DNA of 37,454 bases from Sporisorium sorghi. Lineage: Eukaryota > Basidiomycota > Ustilaginomycetes > Ustilaginales > Ustilaginaceae. The stretch is taken from the NCBI GenBank assembly GCA_023212695.1, contig JALCCG010000212.1:1-37454 (forward strand), read 5' to 3'. The position numbers were made by a program, and so were the translations under genes. Shown here one piece after another: positions 30,801-37,454 of this stretch (positions are counted from its first letter, which is position 1; each line of letters opens with the position of its first letter). The notes beneath the pieces were generated by a model. That model was not told where the DNA came from and ran no database searches. It saw only the letters and a program-made list of their open reading frames with translations.

Positions 30801-31608
30801 GCTGGAAGTCGGCCTTGAACTCGTCCATGTGGCTGTACAGGCGGTCGTCGACCTTGCGCTGCATGGTGCCAAAGTCCATGGGCGTCTTGATGACGTCGGT
30901 GTAGCCGGGCACTTCGTCCGGGTTGACGGGCTCGCAGAAGAACTTGTAGCTGTCACGACGTTGGAGATTTTCGATGAGCTTGGGAAGTGCTTCGTAGAGG
31001 CCTTTGGATCGCAAGCGCTTGATGGGTCGGCGGGAAGGATGGGGGCTGCTGGCGGTAGAGGGTGTGGTCTTGAAGGCGCCATCCTTGCCACGGATGCGTG
31101 GATTGGATGCTGCATCGCCTGCTGAAGTCAAGCCACTGCCGCTTGCTACGCCATCAACTGCACCGCTCTCACCGTCTAGCTCCTGGCCGTACCCATCTCC
31201 CGCTCCATTCTCCCCTTCAACCTCTTCTCCATCCTCGATTTCGGCCTCCTGATCATCATCATCATTGGCATCCTCGCCGTCGTCGTCGTCGTCACCTGGC
31301 TCCAAACCTACTTGCTGTTCATCTTCGTCATCCTCCTCGTCATCCTCGTCGCCGCTCTCAGCATGAAGAGCAGCAAATCGAGGCGGAGTCGCCCGAGACT
31401 CTGGTACCGAAGCTTTCCTCTTGAGCGAAATGCGGATGCCGCCGGCGAGCGATGTGCTGGGTTTGCTACGATTGAGCGAAGGAGACGCCTGCTCTACCTG
31501 CTGGAAATCGGAGGATGGGCGTGGTCTGCCCAGCTTGATCTGGAGCGTGCGTCGTTTTGGTGGAGGTTCGTCGGGATGCGAGCTGGCATCACTTTCATGC
31601 TGCGCCAT
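27889..31608 (-). CDS. BRD7/BRD9-like bromodomain protein, 1239 aa
   Basis: A single frame ending in TGA 27889-27891. ATG 31608 (MAQHESDASS) is chosen because the frame upstream opens only with TTG. The N-terminus has nuclear-signal-like PPPKRRTLQIKLGRPRP and ISLKRKAS. A long Asp/Glu stretch follows (about 85-145). The bromodomain runs over about 197-305, with FFCEPVNPDEVPGYTDVIK, TPMDFGTMQRKV and FQLVVSNAMTFNPEGTLYY. The acetyl-lysine-binding Asn is kept (about N279, in TFNPEG). The MDFGTM and NAMTFN signatures resemble human BRD7 and BRD9 more than BET proteins, and only one bromodomain is present. BRD7/BRD9 are SWI/SNF subunits that read acetylated histones; whether that holds here is inferred. 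The C-terminal half is acidic to Ala-rich. It has a helical part (LPTELVRRYIAAARSGNTKA; VYAGVTGHAYVRSVGEFVGG) and ends LGSIVNYIVQSA. PRP46 lies upstream on the same strand, 396 bp away. Confidence 0.85.
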   Translation of the reverse strand: MAQHESDASSHPDEPPPKRRTLQIKLGRPRPSSDFQQVEQASPSLNRSKPSTSLAGGIRISLKRKASVPESRATPPRFAALHAESGDEDDEEDDEDEQQVGLEPGDDDDDGEDANDDDDQEAEIEDGEEVEGENGAGDGYGQELDGESGAVDGVASGSGLTSAGDAASNPRIRGKDGAFKTTPSTASSPHPSRRPIKRLRSKGLYEALPKLIENLQRRDSYKFFCEPVNPDEVPGYTDVIKTPMDFGTMQRKVDDRLYSHMDEFKADFQLVVSNAMTFNPEGTLYYNEAKRITAWGNRAIEREGMAVNDNGRAGVKGDEIRRQKRLAREAAASATDASPAIAETLGRRQLRGTTLQQQQALDDASLQQAADHAASLGFDADEMTTRSAARGSRFAFSAGVQAIMEAARVTSQARQRAAIALGLTGGTLTREDSVQPGGSGLKAEGDADMDIDDDDDEDVSDEEAGARASVARERESRERSATIDAAHASIGRRFESSQPGGTPSTPMGQRQASPDALRRRLAAVTGTPIQALASPMGNLAGAAGGTSKASKHVKHKQRLGAPGTPKRLLARTGLTGSATPSAGAGAAGAATDASGLPTENSAGADAAAATAQLIANLSQTQLQPAAATYSFDDDGSINPDDIDDLHAFLTLHRSDRHVLMPTIESLYPIPFVPADYTNTSGADDKDKETEKDKEKERPKESAKAKDRGAADDGEDDDDDGKGDAREKGDKDPLSTLPPSRPGAPDPLYSAIAPEPEPLQSNLSHDVESLPPNLRNMPFHAPSLPTKSLQGADSHSVPKSWTNPAYAEALKNDKRPKKQKDKEREKERETLEDWSYFRPTLARLLEITDLGPFADLVPHVEADESSTAETILDKDKAAKGSQQDEAATVPAAAFSTSLLGKQGIEAIKAELRHKRPGVTLPTELVRRYIAAARSGNTKAVKDIFSRVEQQDASRILSDMVYAGVTGHAYVRSVGEFVGGAMHHAMLLDEADDADEQQIAEAERRLLLAAALRKVKAAEAAPEPTAASRRGPFMWRDTTEEVGGSATPSAAVEGEAGQPEAATAVGTPAADASNTVDSAIAELLLEEADTVEAKLAPLPKPLAKVVEEEVIRPITGQTLDLLHLVAVHLDAHGSEALDAAEIEARLLQNKIRPHQVEGVDASLLAAPPAKPGPVPTVAPAAPTAAPAPPQQQQPVVELPPLPFTAELDWLKDQPDLTQLLDEARHDIDSLGSIVNYIVQSA

Positions 31609-32004
31609 GCCTCTTGTTGGCTGCAAGTGTCAATTCTCTTGCTGCTGTCGTCGCCCACTTTGCGTGCGATGATTTTGCTTGGCCTTGACGTTGGTGCGTG
31701 CTCGGTTTGCAAGTGTCGGTTCGCCTTGCTTTGCTCGTGTGCTCAGCAGCGTATACGAAAAATAAGAGACGGAAAGTGTGCTTTCTCGCAGATTTCTTTT
31801 TTTTCTGCTGGTGTGCTGCCACGACCCCGATTTTGGCTCAGTGCCAAACATTCTCTCGTGCGAAAAGTTTATCACACCTTTTGACAATCGGTGCTTTCCC
31901 TCAACGACATCAGGCAGAAGGACACTCATTGACGCTCACGGAAGCTCACATCCAGCTAGCTCACAGAGCGAAGCGCATCCAACGAATGGGTATGCAATTA
32001 ACAC
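31609..32004 (-). promoter_or_regulatory. Intergenic space upstream of the bromodomain gene
   Basis: About 400 bp between the PRP46 stop and the bromodomain gene start. It contains a short T-tract near 31796-31804 and no recognised element. It should hold the PRP46 3' UTR and the bromodomain gene promoter. Confidence 0.45.
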
Positions 32005-33537
32005 TCAGACCTCCTTGTAGATCTTGATCGTCTTATCCGCTCCACCCGTGATGAGCCGCGTGCCCGTTTGATCGAAAGTCGAGCAGAACACGCCAGCCTC
32101 GGCATCCAGAGATCCCGGCTGCGGCACGTCCTCCGCCGCCTGAAAGGGAACACCCGTGGCATAGTCGAAAAACTTGAGACTGCCGTCGTCGCCGCCGCTG
32201 AAGAGGACGCCGTCGGCATTGACGCTGAGCGTGTTGACGATCGTGTCGTGCGCCATGTTGTTGACCAGCGTGCCCTCGGGGCATCGCCACGTCTTGATGT
32301 TGTTGCCACCAGCGCTGCCGGATGCGAAGGTGTACTGGGTCGGGTGGATCGCGAGGGCACGGACGCTTTTCTTGTGGTGGGTGAGCGTGGTGATCGACTT
32401 GCCCGCGGCCAAGTCCCACAGCTTGACGGTGGCGTCCATGGAGCCAGAGATGATCTGGGGCTCCGAGTCTTGGCAGGCGACCGAGGCTACGGTGCCGCGA
32501 TGCCCGGTCAGCGTGTGGATGCACATGCGTGTGCGCATGTCCCATACGCGGACAGATGAGTCCCTTCCTCCTGTCACCACTACGTCGAGCGTGGGGTGCA
32601 GAGCCAACGAGTAGATGCCCGAGAGGTGCCCGCGGTACTGTCGGATCACGGTGTTGGTCTCCAGATCCCAGCATTTGACGACCCTGTCTTCGCCAGCCGA
32701 GAAGAGGTATGGATGTCGTGCAGATACTGCGACGCCACGAACCGTCGAGATGTGTCCCGTGAGTGAAAGCTTGAGTTCGCCCGACGCGAGGTCCCAAATC
32801 TTGATCATGCGATCACCGGCACCTGTCGCGAACCACTTGTTGCCTGGCTCCACGGCGACACATCTAACCCAGCCCAAGTGACCAGAGATGACGCGAGAGA
32901 GCTTCCAATTCGGGTGATAGGCCGGTTTGGCCTTGCGATTCGCCATCTCCTTCTTTTGAATGAGAGCCTGGGACAGCAAGCCAGATGTACCGCCGCGATG
33001 GAGCGCGAGAGCTGTCGAGTTGGACGGCGATGCAGAGGAAGAGGATGGTCCCCCGTTGCTTCGGAGGGTGAGAGCTTGGCTTGACGAGGAAGGAGCCACG
33101 GGACCTACAGCTCCTGACGACGACGACGCAGAGCCTCCATCCAATTGGTCTATCAGCCGTGAAATGTGCGTCTCCTCGCCTCTTCGCTTGGAAGGCCGCC
33201 CTGCGGCTGAGGCTGTCGTTGCGGAAGCGTTAGGAGCCCCTGGACGCACGGGACCTGCGGCAGCCTGTTGCTGAGCCAAGATGGCAGCAGGAAGGACCTT
33301 GGCATCCGCATACTCGGAGCTGATCTTGGACGCCAGATGGGTCTTTGCCGGCTCAAAAGCCGAAGCATCGCCAAAGTTGTCAAAGTCGTACTCAGCGTCG
33401 ATGTGAAAGAGCAGCCTTGCACGTTTGGAGGAGCGAGCAAACAGATCGGAAAGTGGAGGCAGGCTGTGGTGTTCGGCGTTGGATGATGTCCCTGATGGGC
33501 CGGCCGCTTGGTTGTGTGATGTCGATGCTGTCGCCAT
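32005..33537 (-). CDS. PRP46: Pre-mRNA splicing factor Prp46/PLRG1, WD40 protein, 510 aa
   Basis: Core protein of the Prp19 (NTC) complex, which stabilises the catalytic spliceosome in the nucleus. A single frame runs from ATG 33537 to TGA 32005-32007. The N-terminal ~210 residues are Ala/Ser-rich with a conserved basic segment, [19 protein letters not shown]. From about residue 212, seven WD40 repeats form a propeller. Blades end in, for example, [34 protein letters not shown] and [12 protein letters not shown], and the protein ends KTIKIYKEV. The first blade, [16 protein letters not shown], is typical of Prp46/PLRG1 and separates it from other WD40 proteins. The length is close to human PLRG1 (514 aa). 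It is divergent from TFIIS, with about 617 bp shared upstream. No intron is visible. Confidence 0.93.
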   Translation of the reverse strand: MATASTSHNQAAGPSGTSSNAEHHSLPPLSDLFARSSKRARLLFHIDAEYDFDNFGDASAFEPAKTHLASKISSEYADAKVLPAAILAQQQAAAGPVRPGAPNASATTASAAGRPSKRRGEETHISRLIDQLDGGSASSSSGAVGPVAPSSSSQALTLRSNGGPSSSSASPSNSTALALHRGGTSGLLSQALIQKKEMANRKAKPAYHPNWKLSRVISGHLGWVRCVAVEPGNKWFATGAGDRMIKIWDLASGELKLSLTGHISTVRGVAVSARHPYLFSAGEDRVVKCWDLETNTVIRQYRGHLSGIYSLALHPTLDVVVTGGRDSSVRVWDMRTRMCIHTLTGHRGTVASVACQDSEPQIISGSMDATVKLWDLAAGKSITTLTHHKKSVRALAIHPTQYTFASGSAGGNNIKTWRCPEGTLVNNMAHDTIVNTLSVNADGVLFSGGDDGSLKFFDYATGVPFQAAEDVPQPGSLDAEAGVFCSTFDQTGTRLITGGADKTIKIYKEV

Positions 33538-34154
33538 CTTTGCTGTAGATCCACTGAGCTCGCTGTCCGAGGTAGTGAGAGCAAGTGACGGGAGTGGTGG
33601 TGATGGGGAGCGGAAGGAGGAGTGCGATGCAGCAAAGATGCGAGAAGAATCTCAGAACTTGAATTCGGCACTCGGACACTTTGAGAGCACCAAAAATCCT
33701 TTTCGCGCGTCGAGGCTGTGATCACGAGTCGCATTCATTTCTGCCTCGAACATTGTGTCTGAGTGACATTCCTTTTTTTTGAATGCGACTAAAAGCTTGA
33801 CACGACATCCTCTTCAGAATATCGATCCTCACAGCCTCATCGCTCGCATCTTCCCCTTGCACATCCATCTACAGCGCCACACCGAGTATCACGCTCAAAC
33901 ATCCACCACATTGTAACACTACCCCAAAAGCATCAGTAGACAGCATCTGCAGTATCGCGCCGGTCAGAAGCTCGCTACACCGCTGAAACACGAGCCACCA
34001 CTGGAAACGACCACTGCCACCTTTTCGAGTCGCAACGAAGAAGCATACGCCACCAGAGTCGCGACGCTTCCCATATCCAAACACCGGCTATCATCGCGCT
34101 AGACATACCCACTCGGCTTCTGCAGCACTAACTCTGCTCAATCCGCTCGACACC
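33538..34154. promoter_or_regulatory. Shared upstream region of PRP46 and TFIIS (divergent)
   Basis: This holds both promoters and leaders. A T-run of about eight lies near 33772-33780. The TFIIS side is C/A-rich, with the start in the context ACACCATGTC. No TATA box or known site stood out. Confidence 0.5.
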
Positions 34155-35108
34155 ATGTCGTCGAAAGACCTCTCGCTCGATGAGCTCAAGGATCTGCAGA
34201 AGCAGCTCTCCAAGCTGGCCACTTCGTCCGACTCGGAAGCCATCCTTTCCATCTTTGGCAAGCTCAAGCTCGGCCTCGTAGTACCTACGGAAGACATCAT
34301 CCGTCAAAGCAAGATCGGTGTTGCGGTGGGGAAGATGCGTTCGCACTCGGACAAGAAGGTGGCAGATCAGGCCAAGGCGTTGGTCAAGGATTGGAAGGCG
34401 GTTGTCGACAAGGCGAGGGCGCAGCAGACGTCTGCGAGCAGCAGCAAGGCTGGCTCAACCAGTGCCTCGCCCGCACCGGCAGGGTCCAAACCAGAAAGCG
34501 CAACCAACGGCAATGGGACAGCAGAGGCGTCCCCCTCGTCGACACCCTCAGCAAGCGCGGCTAAATCGACATCTAACACCAAGATCGACTTTGAGATCCT
34601 CAACGACAAGGTGCGCAATGCGTGTCTGAAGCTGCTGTACAACTCGCTCGAGATCGGTAAAGACACGCACGGCTGGAGCGACTCGCAGATCTTTGACGCC
34701 GCTGTGGCTGTCGAAGCGGCGATTCTCGCGAACCAAGGTAAAGGCGCAGTGACGGCCGAGTACCGCAACAAGGTGCGCAGCCTATCGCTCAACATCAAGG
34801 ACAAGAACAACCCGGACCTACGTGTGCGCGTCGTCGAGCGCGACATCCCCGCAGACACGCTTGTGACGATGTCCAACGAGGAGCTGGCTAGCGACAAGCG
34901 CAAGCGCGAGATCGAGGAGCTCCAGATGCAGAACCTGTTCAAAGCCAAGGGCGCGGCCGCGCAGGAGGCAGAGACCGATGCGTTCCAGTGCGGAAGATGC
35001 AAGCAGCGGAAGACGAGGTACTACCAGATGCAGACGAGATCGGCGGACGAGCCCATGACCACGTTCGTCACGTGTACCAACTGCAACCACAAGTGGAAGT
35101 TCTGTTGA
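34155..35108 (+). CDS. DST1: Transcription elongation factor TFIIS, 317 aa
   Basis: Nuclear factor that rescues backtracked RNA polymerase II by stimulating transcript cleavage. All three TFIIS domains are present. Residues 1-~85 form the N-terminal LW-type helical domain, with LKLGLVVPTEDIIRQSKIG. A Ser/Ala/Pro-rich linker covers about 90-140. The central polymerase-binding domain covers about 143-255, with KVRNACLKLLYNSLEIG, EYRNKVRSLSLNIKDKNNPDLR and NEELASDKRKREIEEL. The C-terminal zinc ribbon uses C279, C282, C307 and C310 and carries the acidic hairpin RSADEPMTTF, with catalytic D298 and E299 that reach into the polymerase active site. The length is near yeast Dst1 (309 aa). The frame is unbroken from ATG 34155 to TGA 35106-35108. 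It is convergent with the ammonium transporter gene. Confidence 0.96.
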   Translation: MSSKDLSLDELKDLQKQLSKLATSSDSEAILSIFGKLKLGLVVPTEDIIRQSKIGVAVGKMRSHSDKKVADQAKALVKDWKAVVDKARAQQTSASSSKAGSTSASPAPAGSKPESATNGNGTAEASPSSTPSASAAKSTSNTKIDFEILNDKVRNACLKLLYNSLEIGKDTHGWSDSQIFDAAVAVEAAILANQGKGAVTAEYRNKVRSLSLNIKDKNNPDLRVRVVERDIPADTLVTMSNEELASDKRKREIEELQMQNLFKAKGAAAQEAETDAFQCGRCKQRKTRYYQMQTRSADEPMTTFVTCTNCNHKWKFC

Positions 35109-35637
35109 TCGGGAGAAGGGGCAGGTGCTGGTATGCGGTCGGGTGCGAGGAAGAAGATGTCTTTGTAATAGTATCGAGATGAACAGTCACGTTTTGACAG
35201 CTTTGGTTCGAGGATGGTGTGGGTTGTGCGTGCTGCGGTCAGAGTGCGTCGCGTTGGTGCATCGTCGACAGGAGTTGGCGAGCGAGTCGAAGTCTTCTGA
35301 CAGCGACGCAGAGACGCCCGGCCACCCGCTCTGCTGATAGAGTGTCGAGTTCGTGCCGAGCATGAGGGATGCGCACCGTCTACCATCTCAAGACCCGGTA
35401 GAGCTCGCCCGCTCTGCACCCGCACTCAACCTCGCCTTCGTCTCACTTGTTCGCCGCCACGAGCTCGCAAACCGATCACGACCACAGCCATCTCCAAGAC
35501 TAGATGGGAAAAGATTACTCTGGTATCGGTAGGGATACACACCAACAAAGAAAAGACCAAGGTGAAGAGAAAGCTATTGTGGGTGGAAAAAGTACAAAGA
35601 CATAGGAAACCGGATCAAACGAGAACAATCTTCTCGC
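35109..35637. other. Intergenic space between convergent TFIIS and ammonium transporter genes
   Basis: About 530 bp that should hold both 3' UTRs. Open frames on either strand have no family signature. Confidence 0.5.
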
Positions 35638-37184
35638 TTAAGCCTCGACAGGCTGCGCCTCGACAGGCTGCGCCTCGAGGTCCTTCTCGCTGTGGGCGGG
35701 CGAGGACTTGGCAACGGTCGAAGCGGTAGCGTGGTGGATCTGGGCACCCTGCTCCGGGTTGACAAAGTCGTGCAGCAAGGGGATGACCATGACCTCCTCG
35801 CCGATCTGTGCCAGGTCGATACCGAGCAGCTCCTCCTCCTCGGTCGAGCGGAAGTGGCAGCCGGGGATGCGGTCGATGGCAAACAGCAGGATGAGGGTGA
35901 GCACGAACGACCAGCCAAAACCGGAAGCCGAGTCGGCAAGCTGGTAGCCCAGCTGGATCCAGTGGTGGTTGATCCAGCCGCCGGGGATGGGTGCCGAGCC
36001 GTCGAACGACGCCACGCGCGAGTCGGCAAAGAAGCCCGTCAGGATGTTGCCCACGATACCGCCCACACCGTGCGCGGCAAAGATGTCGAGCGCATCATCG
36101 TAACCAAGCACGTTCTTGAGGCCCGTGGCGAAGTTGCACGCAGTTCCACCAACGACACCGAAAGCAACCGCGGCGGGGGTTCCCACGTAACCCGAAGCAG
36201 GCGTGATAGCAACCAGACCCGAGATGGCGCCAGAGCAGAATCCGACCGCGGACCACTTCCTCTCCAGCCTCCAGTCCCAGAACATCCACGTCAGACCCCC
36301 CACCGCCGTAGCGACCTGGGTGACCATCATGGCCTGCACAGCGCGCAGGTTGGCACCGAGCGCCGAACCGCCGTTGAAGCCGAACCAGCCGAACCACAGG
36401 AACACAGTGCCCAACACGACGTAGGCGACGTTGTGCGGACGGTAGGCGAGCTGCTCCGTGCCGTACCCCTTGCGCTTGCCGAGGAAGATCGAGATGGCCA
36501 GCGCAGCAGTGCCGGACGAGATGTGCACAGGCGTACCACCGGCAAAGTCAAGACCTCCCATGACGTTGGCCCAGCCCTTGCCGACGTTCCACGTCCAGTA
36601 GGCGATCGGGTTGTACACAATCGTCGACCAGCAGAACGCGAAGATCAGGATGGGTCCCAGACGCGCGCGGTCGGCAAAGGCTCCGCAGGCGATGACGGGC
36701 GTGATGGCGGCGAACATCATCTGGTAGATGCAGAAGAGCAGCTGGGGCAGAGTGGTGCCTCCCGTGGAGGGGTTGATGTCGACGCCCATCAGACCGAAGT
36801 TGTCGAGGTTCTGTGATAGAAACAAGTCAACGAATGTCAGCTTGCCTTGGTGCCTACAGCGGCGGTTAGAGTGAGAAGAAAACTTACGCCAATGAACTTG
36901 TTGCTCGAAGTGGTGGAGAAAGCGAGCGAGAAACCCCAGAAGAACCACTCAAACGTAACGACGGCCATGACGGCCATGGACATCCAGATCATCGAGAGCG
37001 CCGACTTCTTCCTGAGCAAACCGGCGTAGAAGAACCCGAGACCGGGAATCATGATGAACACAAGCGCCGAGGCGACAATGATCCAGGCCATGTTGCCCAG
37101 GTTGTAGATGAGCTCGGTGGGGACGCCGTCGACATCGTAGTAGGTGATGGCGTCGCCGCTTGGCGTGTAAGTGACATTGACCAT
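35638..37184 (-). CDS. Ammonium transporter (Amt/Mep family, Mep2/Ump2-like), 489 aa, two exons
   Basis: Plasma-membrane ammonium channel-transporter. Exon 1 is 37184-36888 (99 codons, ATG 37184) and exon 2 is 36810-35638 (390 codons plus TAA). They are joined in phase 0 between FIG and NLDNFG. Exon 1 carries NLGNMAWIIVASALVFIMIPG and FFYAGLLRKKSALSM, the first membrane helices. Exon 2 carries the pore: twin histidines at H195 (GGTPVHISSG) and H346 (ALDIFAAHGVGGIVG), the conserved GSALGANLRAVQA, and ITPASGYVG. About 11 membrane helices fit the family. The length is close to yeast Mep2 (499 aa). In smuts the Mep2-type protein Ump2 also signals for filamentous growth; assignment to Ump2 rather than Ump1 is inferred. 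The cytoplasmic tail ends in a tandem AQPVEAQPVEA. A 30-nt A-run (coding strand) lies 18 nt before the ATG. Confidence 0.93.
35642..35671. repeat. 15-bp tandem duplication in the ammonium transporter C-terminus
   Basis: GCCTCGACAGGCTGC occurs twice in a row. It is in frame and duplicates five residues at the very end of the protein. Confidence 0.85.
36811..36887 (-). other. Spliceosomal intron of the ammonium transporter gene (77 nt)
   Basis: On the coding strand the intron starts GTAAGT and ends TTTCTATCACAG. A branch-like CTGAC lies about 35 nt before the 3' end. Splicing joins codon 99 (Gly) to Asn and restores the continuous family sequence. The frames read into the intron from either side lack family similarity. 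Confidence 0.92.
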
Positions 37185-37201
37185 CTTTGCGATTTGGCTC
37201 T

Positions 37202-37202
<1 letters not shown>

Positions 37203-37232
<30 letters not shown>
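37203..37232. repeat. Poly(T) tract, 30 nt (poly(A) on the transporter's coding strand)
   Basis: An uninterrupted T run that begins 19 nt upstream of the ammonium transporter start codon, probably within its leader or core promoter. Confidence 0.9.
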
Positions 37233-37236
<4 letters not shown>

Positions 37237-37354
37237 ATGGAAAGGATGGAAGGGGGTGCTGGCCGGGAGGGTCGAGGAAGGCTGGCTGATTAGACAGGCT
37301 TTTGCTCCAACGCTTTTTGGTGGGGAGGGGAAGCTGAGGCGGCAAGGAGCCGGT

Positions 37355-37391
<37 letters not shown>

Positions 37392-37454
37392 GGGGGGGGG
37401 GGGGGGGGGGGGGGGAAGGAAAAAAGGGGGGGGGGGGGGGGGGGGGAGGAAAGG
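37355..37454. other. Near-pure poly(G) end, probable sequencing/assembly artefact
   Basis: The last 100 bases are almost only G, with a few A (37391, 37416-37425 and the last bases). No telomere-type TTAGGG array is present. Long G runs at a contig end are typical of dark-cycle base calling in two-colour short-read chemistry. A true G tract cannot be excluded. Confidence 0.7.

Noticed and set aside
31609..31626. Six-codon extension of the bromodomain protein
   Set aside because: It would need a TTG start. ATG at 31608 is the first proper start.
35692..36816. 374-codon plus-strand frame antisense to the ammonium transporter
   Set aside because: A shadow of a strongly conserved membrane protein on the other strand.
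1..37454. CRISPR array, toxin-antitoxin, prophage or biosynthetic cluster
   Set aside because: No regularly spaced direct repeats, no phage genes, and the conserved genes belong to unrelated housekeeping processes.

Overview
The window looks like nuclear DNA of a basidiomycete, most probably a smut fungus (Ustilaginomycotina, Ustilaginales-like). This is inferred from GC-rich, almost intron-free genes; very long Ser/Ala/Gln/Pro-rich proteins; (GA)n and (TC)n tracts in promoters; and a gene set typical of fungi (Msb1, Erg25, Mep/Amt ammonium transporter, Prp46, TFIIS). No bacterial, organellar or viral genes were seen. No tRNA or rRNA gene was convincing.

Left part (1-13245). The left edge cuts a decayed pogo/Tigger-type transposase (1-1699) carrying two in-frame TGA codons and a deletion that removes its second catalytic aspartate. 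An intact 1802-codon gene follows (3073-8481). It encodes a mostly disordered protein with three acidic Trp-Asp motifs and one ordered block, perhaps a Byr4/Bfa1-like cytokinesis regulator (weak call). Next is a second mobile element, a two-gene PIF/Harbinger type (about 9256-13245). It has a DDE transposase on the plus strand, a Myb/SANT-type partner on the minus strand, and short inverted ends flanked by TTAA. The partner gene is split by about 1.4 kb of foreign-looking sequence that holds a family of perfect palindromes, an LTR-like segment with a TATA box, and a 135-codon ORF.

Middle (13246-20201). About 5 kb without a credible gene ends in a long pyrimidine-rich leader. It is followed by an unrecognised 524-aa low-complexity protein (18302-19876).

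Right part (20202-37454). This is a conserved block: Msb1-family morphogenesis protein, Erg25 sterol C-4 methyl oxidase, a BRD7/BRD9-like bromodomain protein and the splicing factor Prp46/PLRG1 (all minus strand). TFIIS is divergent from Prp46. A two-exon high-affinity-type ammonium transporter lies on the minus strand and converges on TFIIS. These genes serve polarity, sterol synthesis, chromatin, splicing, transcription elongation and nitrogen uptake, and do not look like one pathway. The last 100 bases are nearly pure G and are suspect as an assembly or sequencing artefact.

I found no clear new multi-gene system. The parts most worth a second look are the Harbinger element with its palindrome-rich insertion and the large Trp-Asp motif protein.
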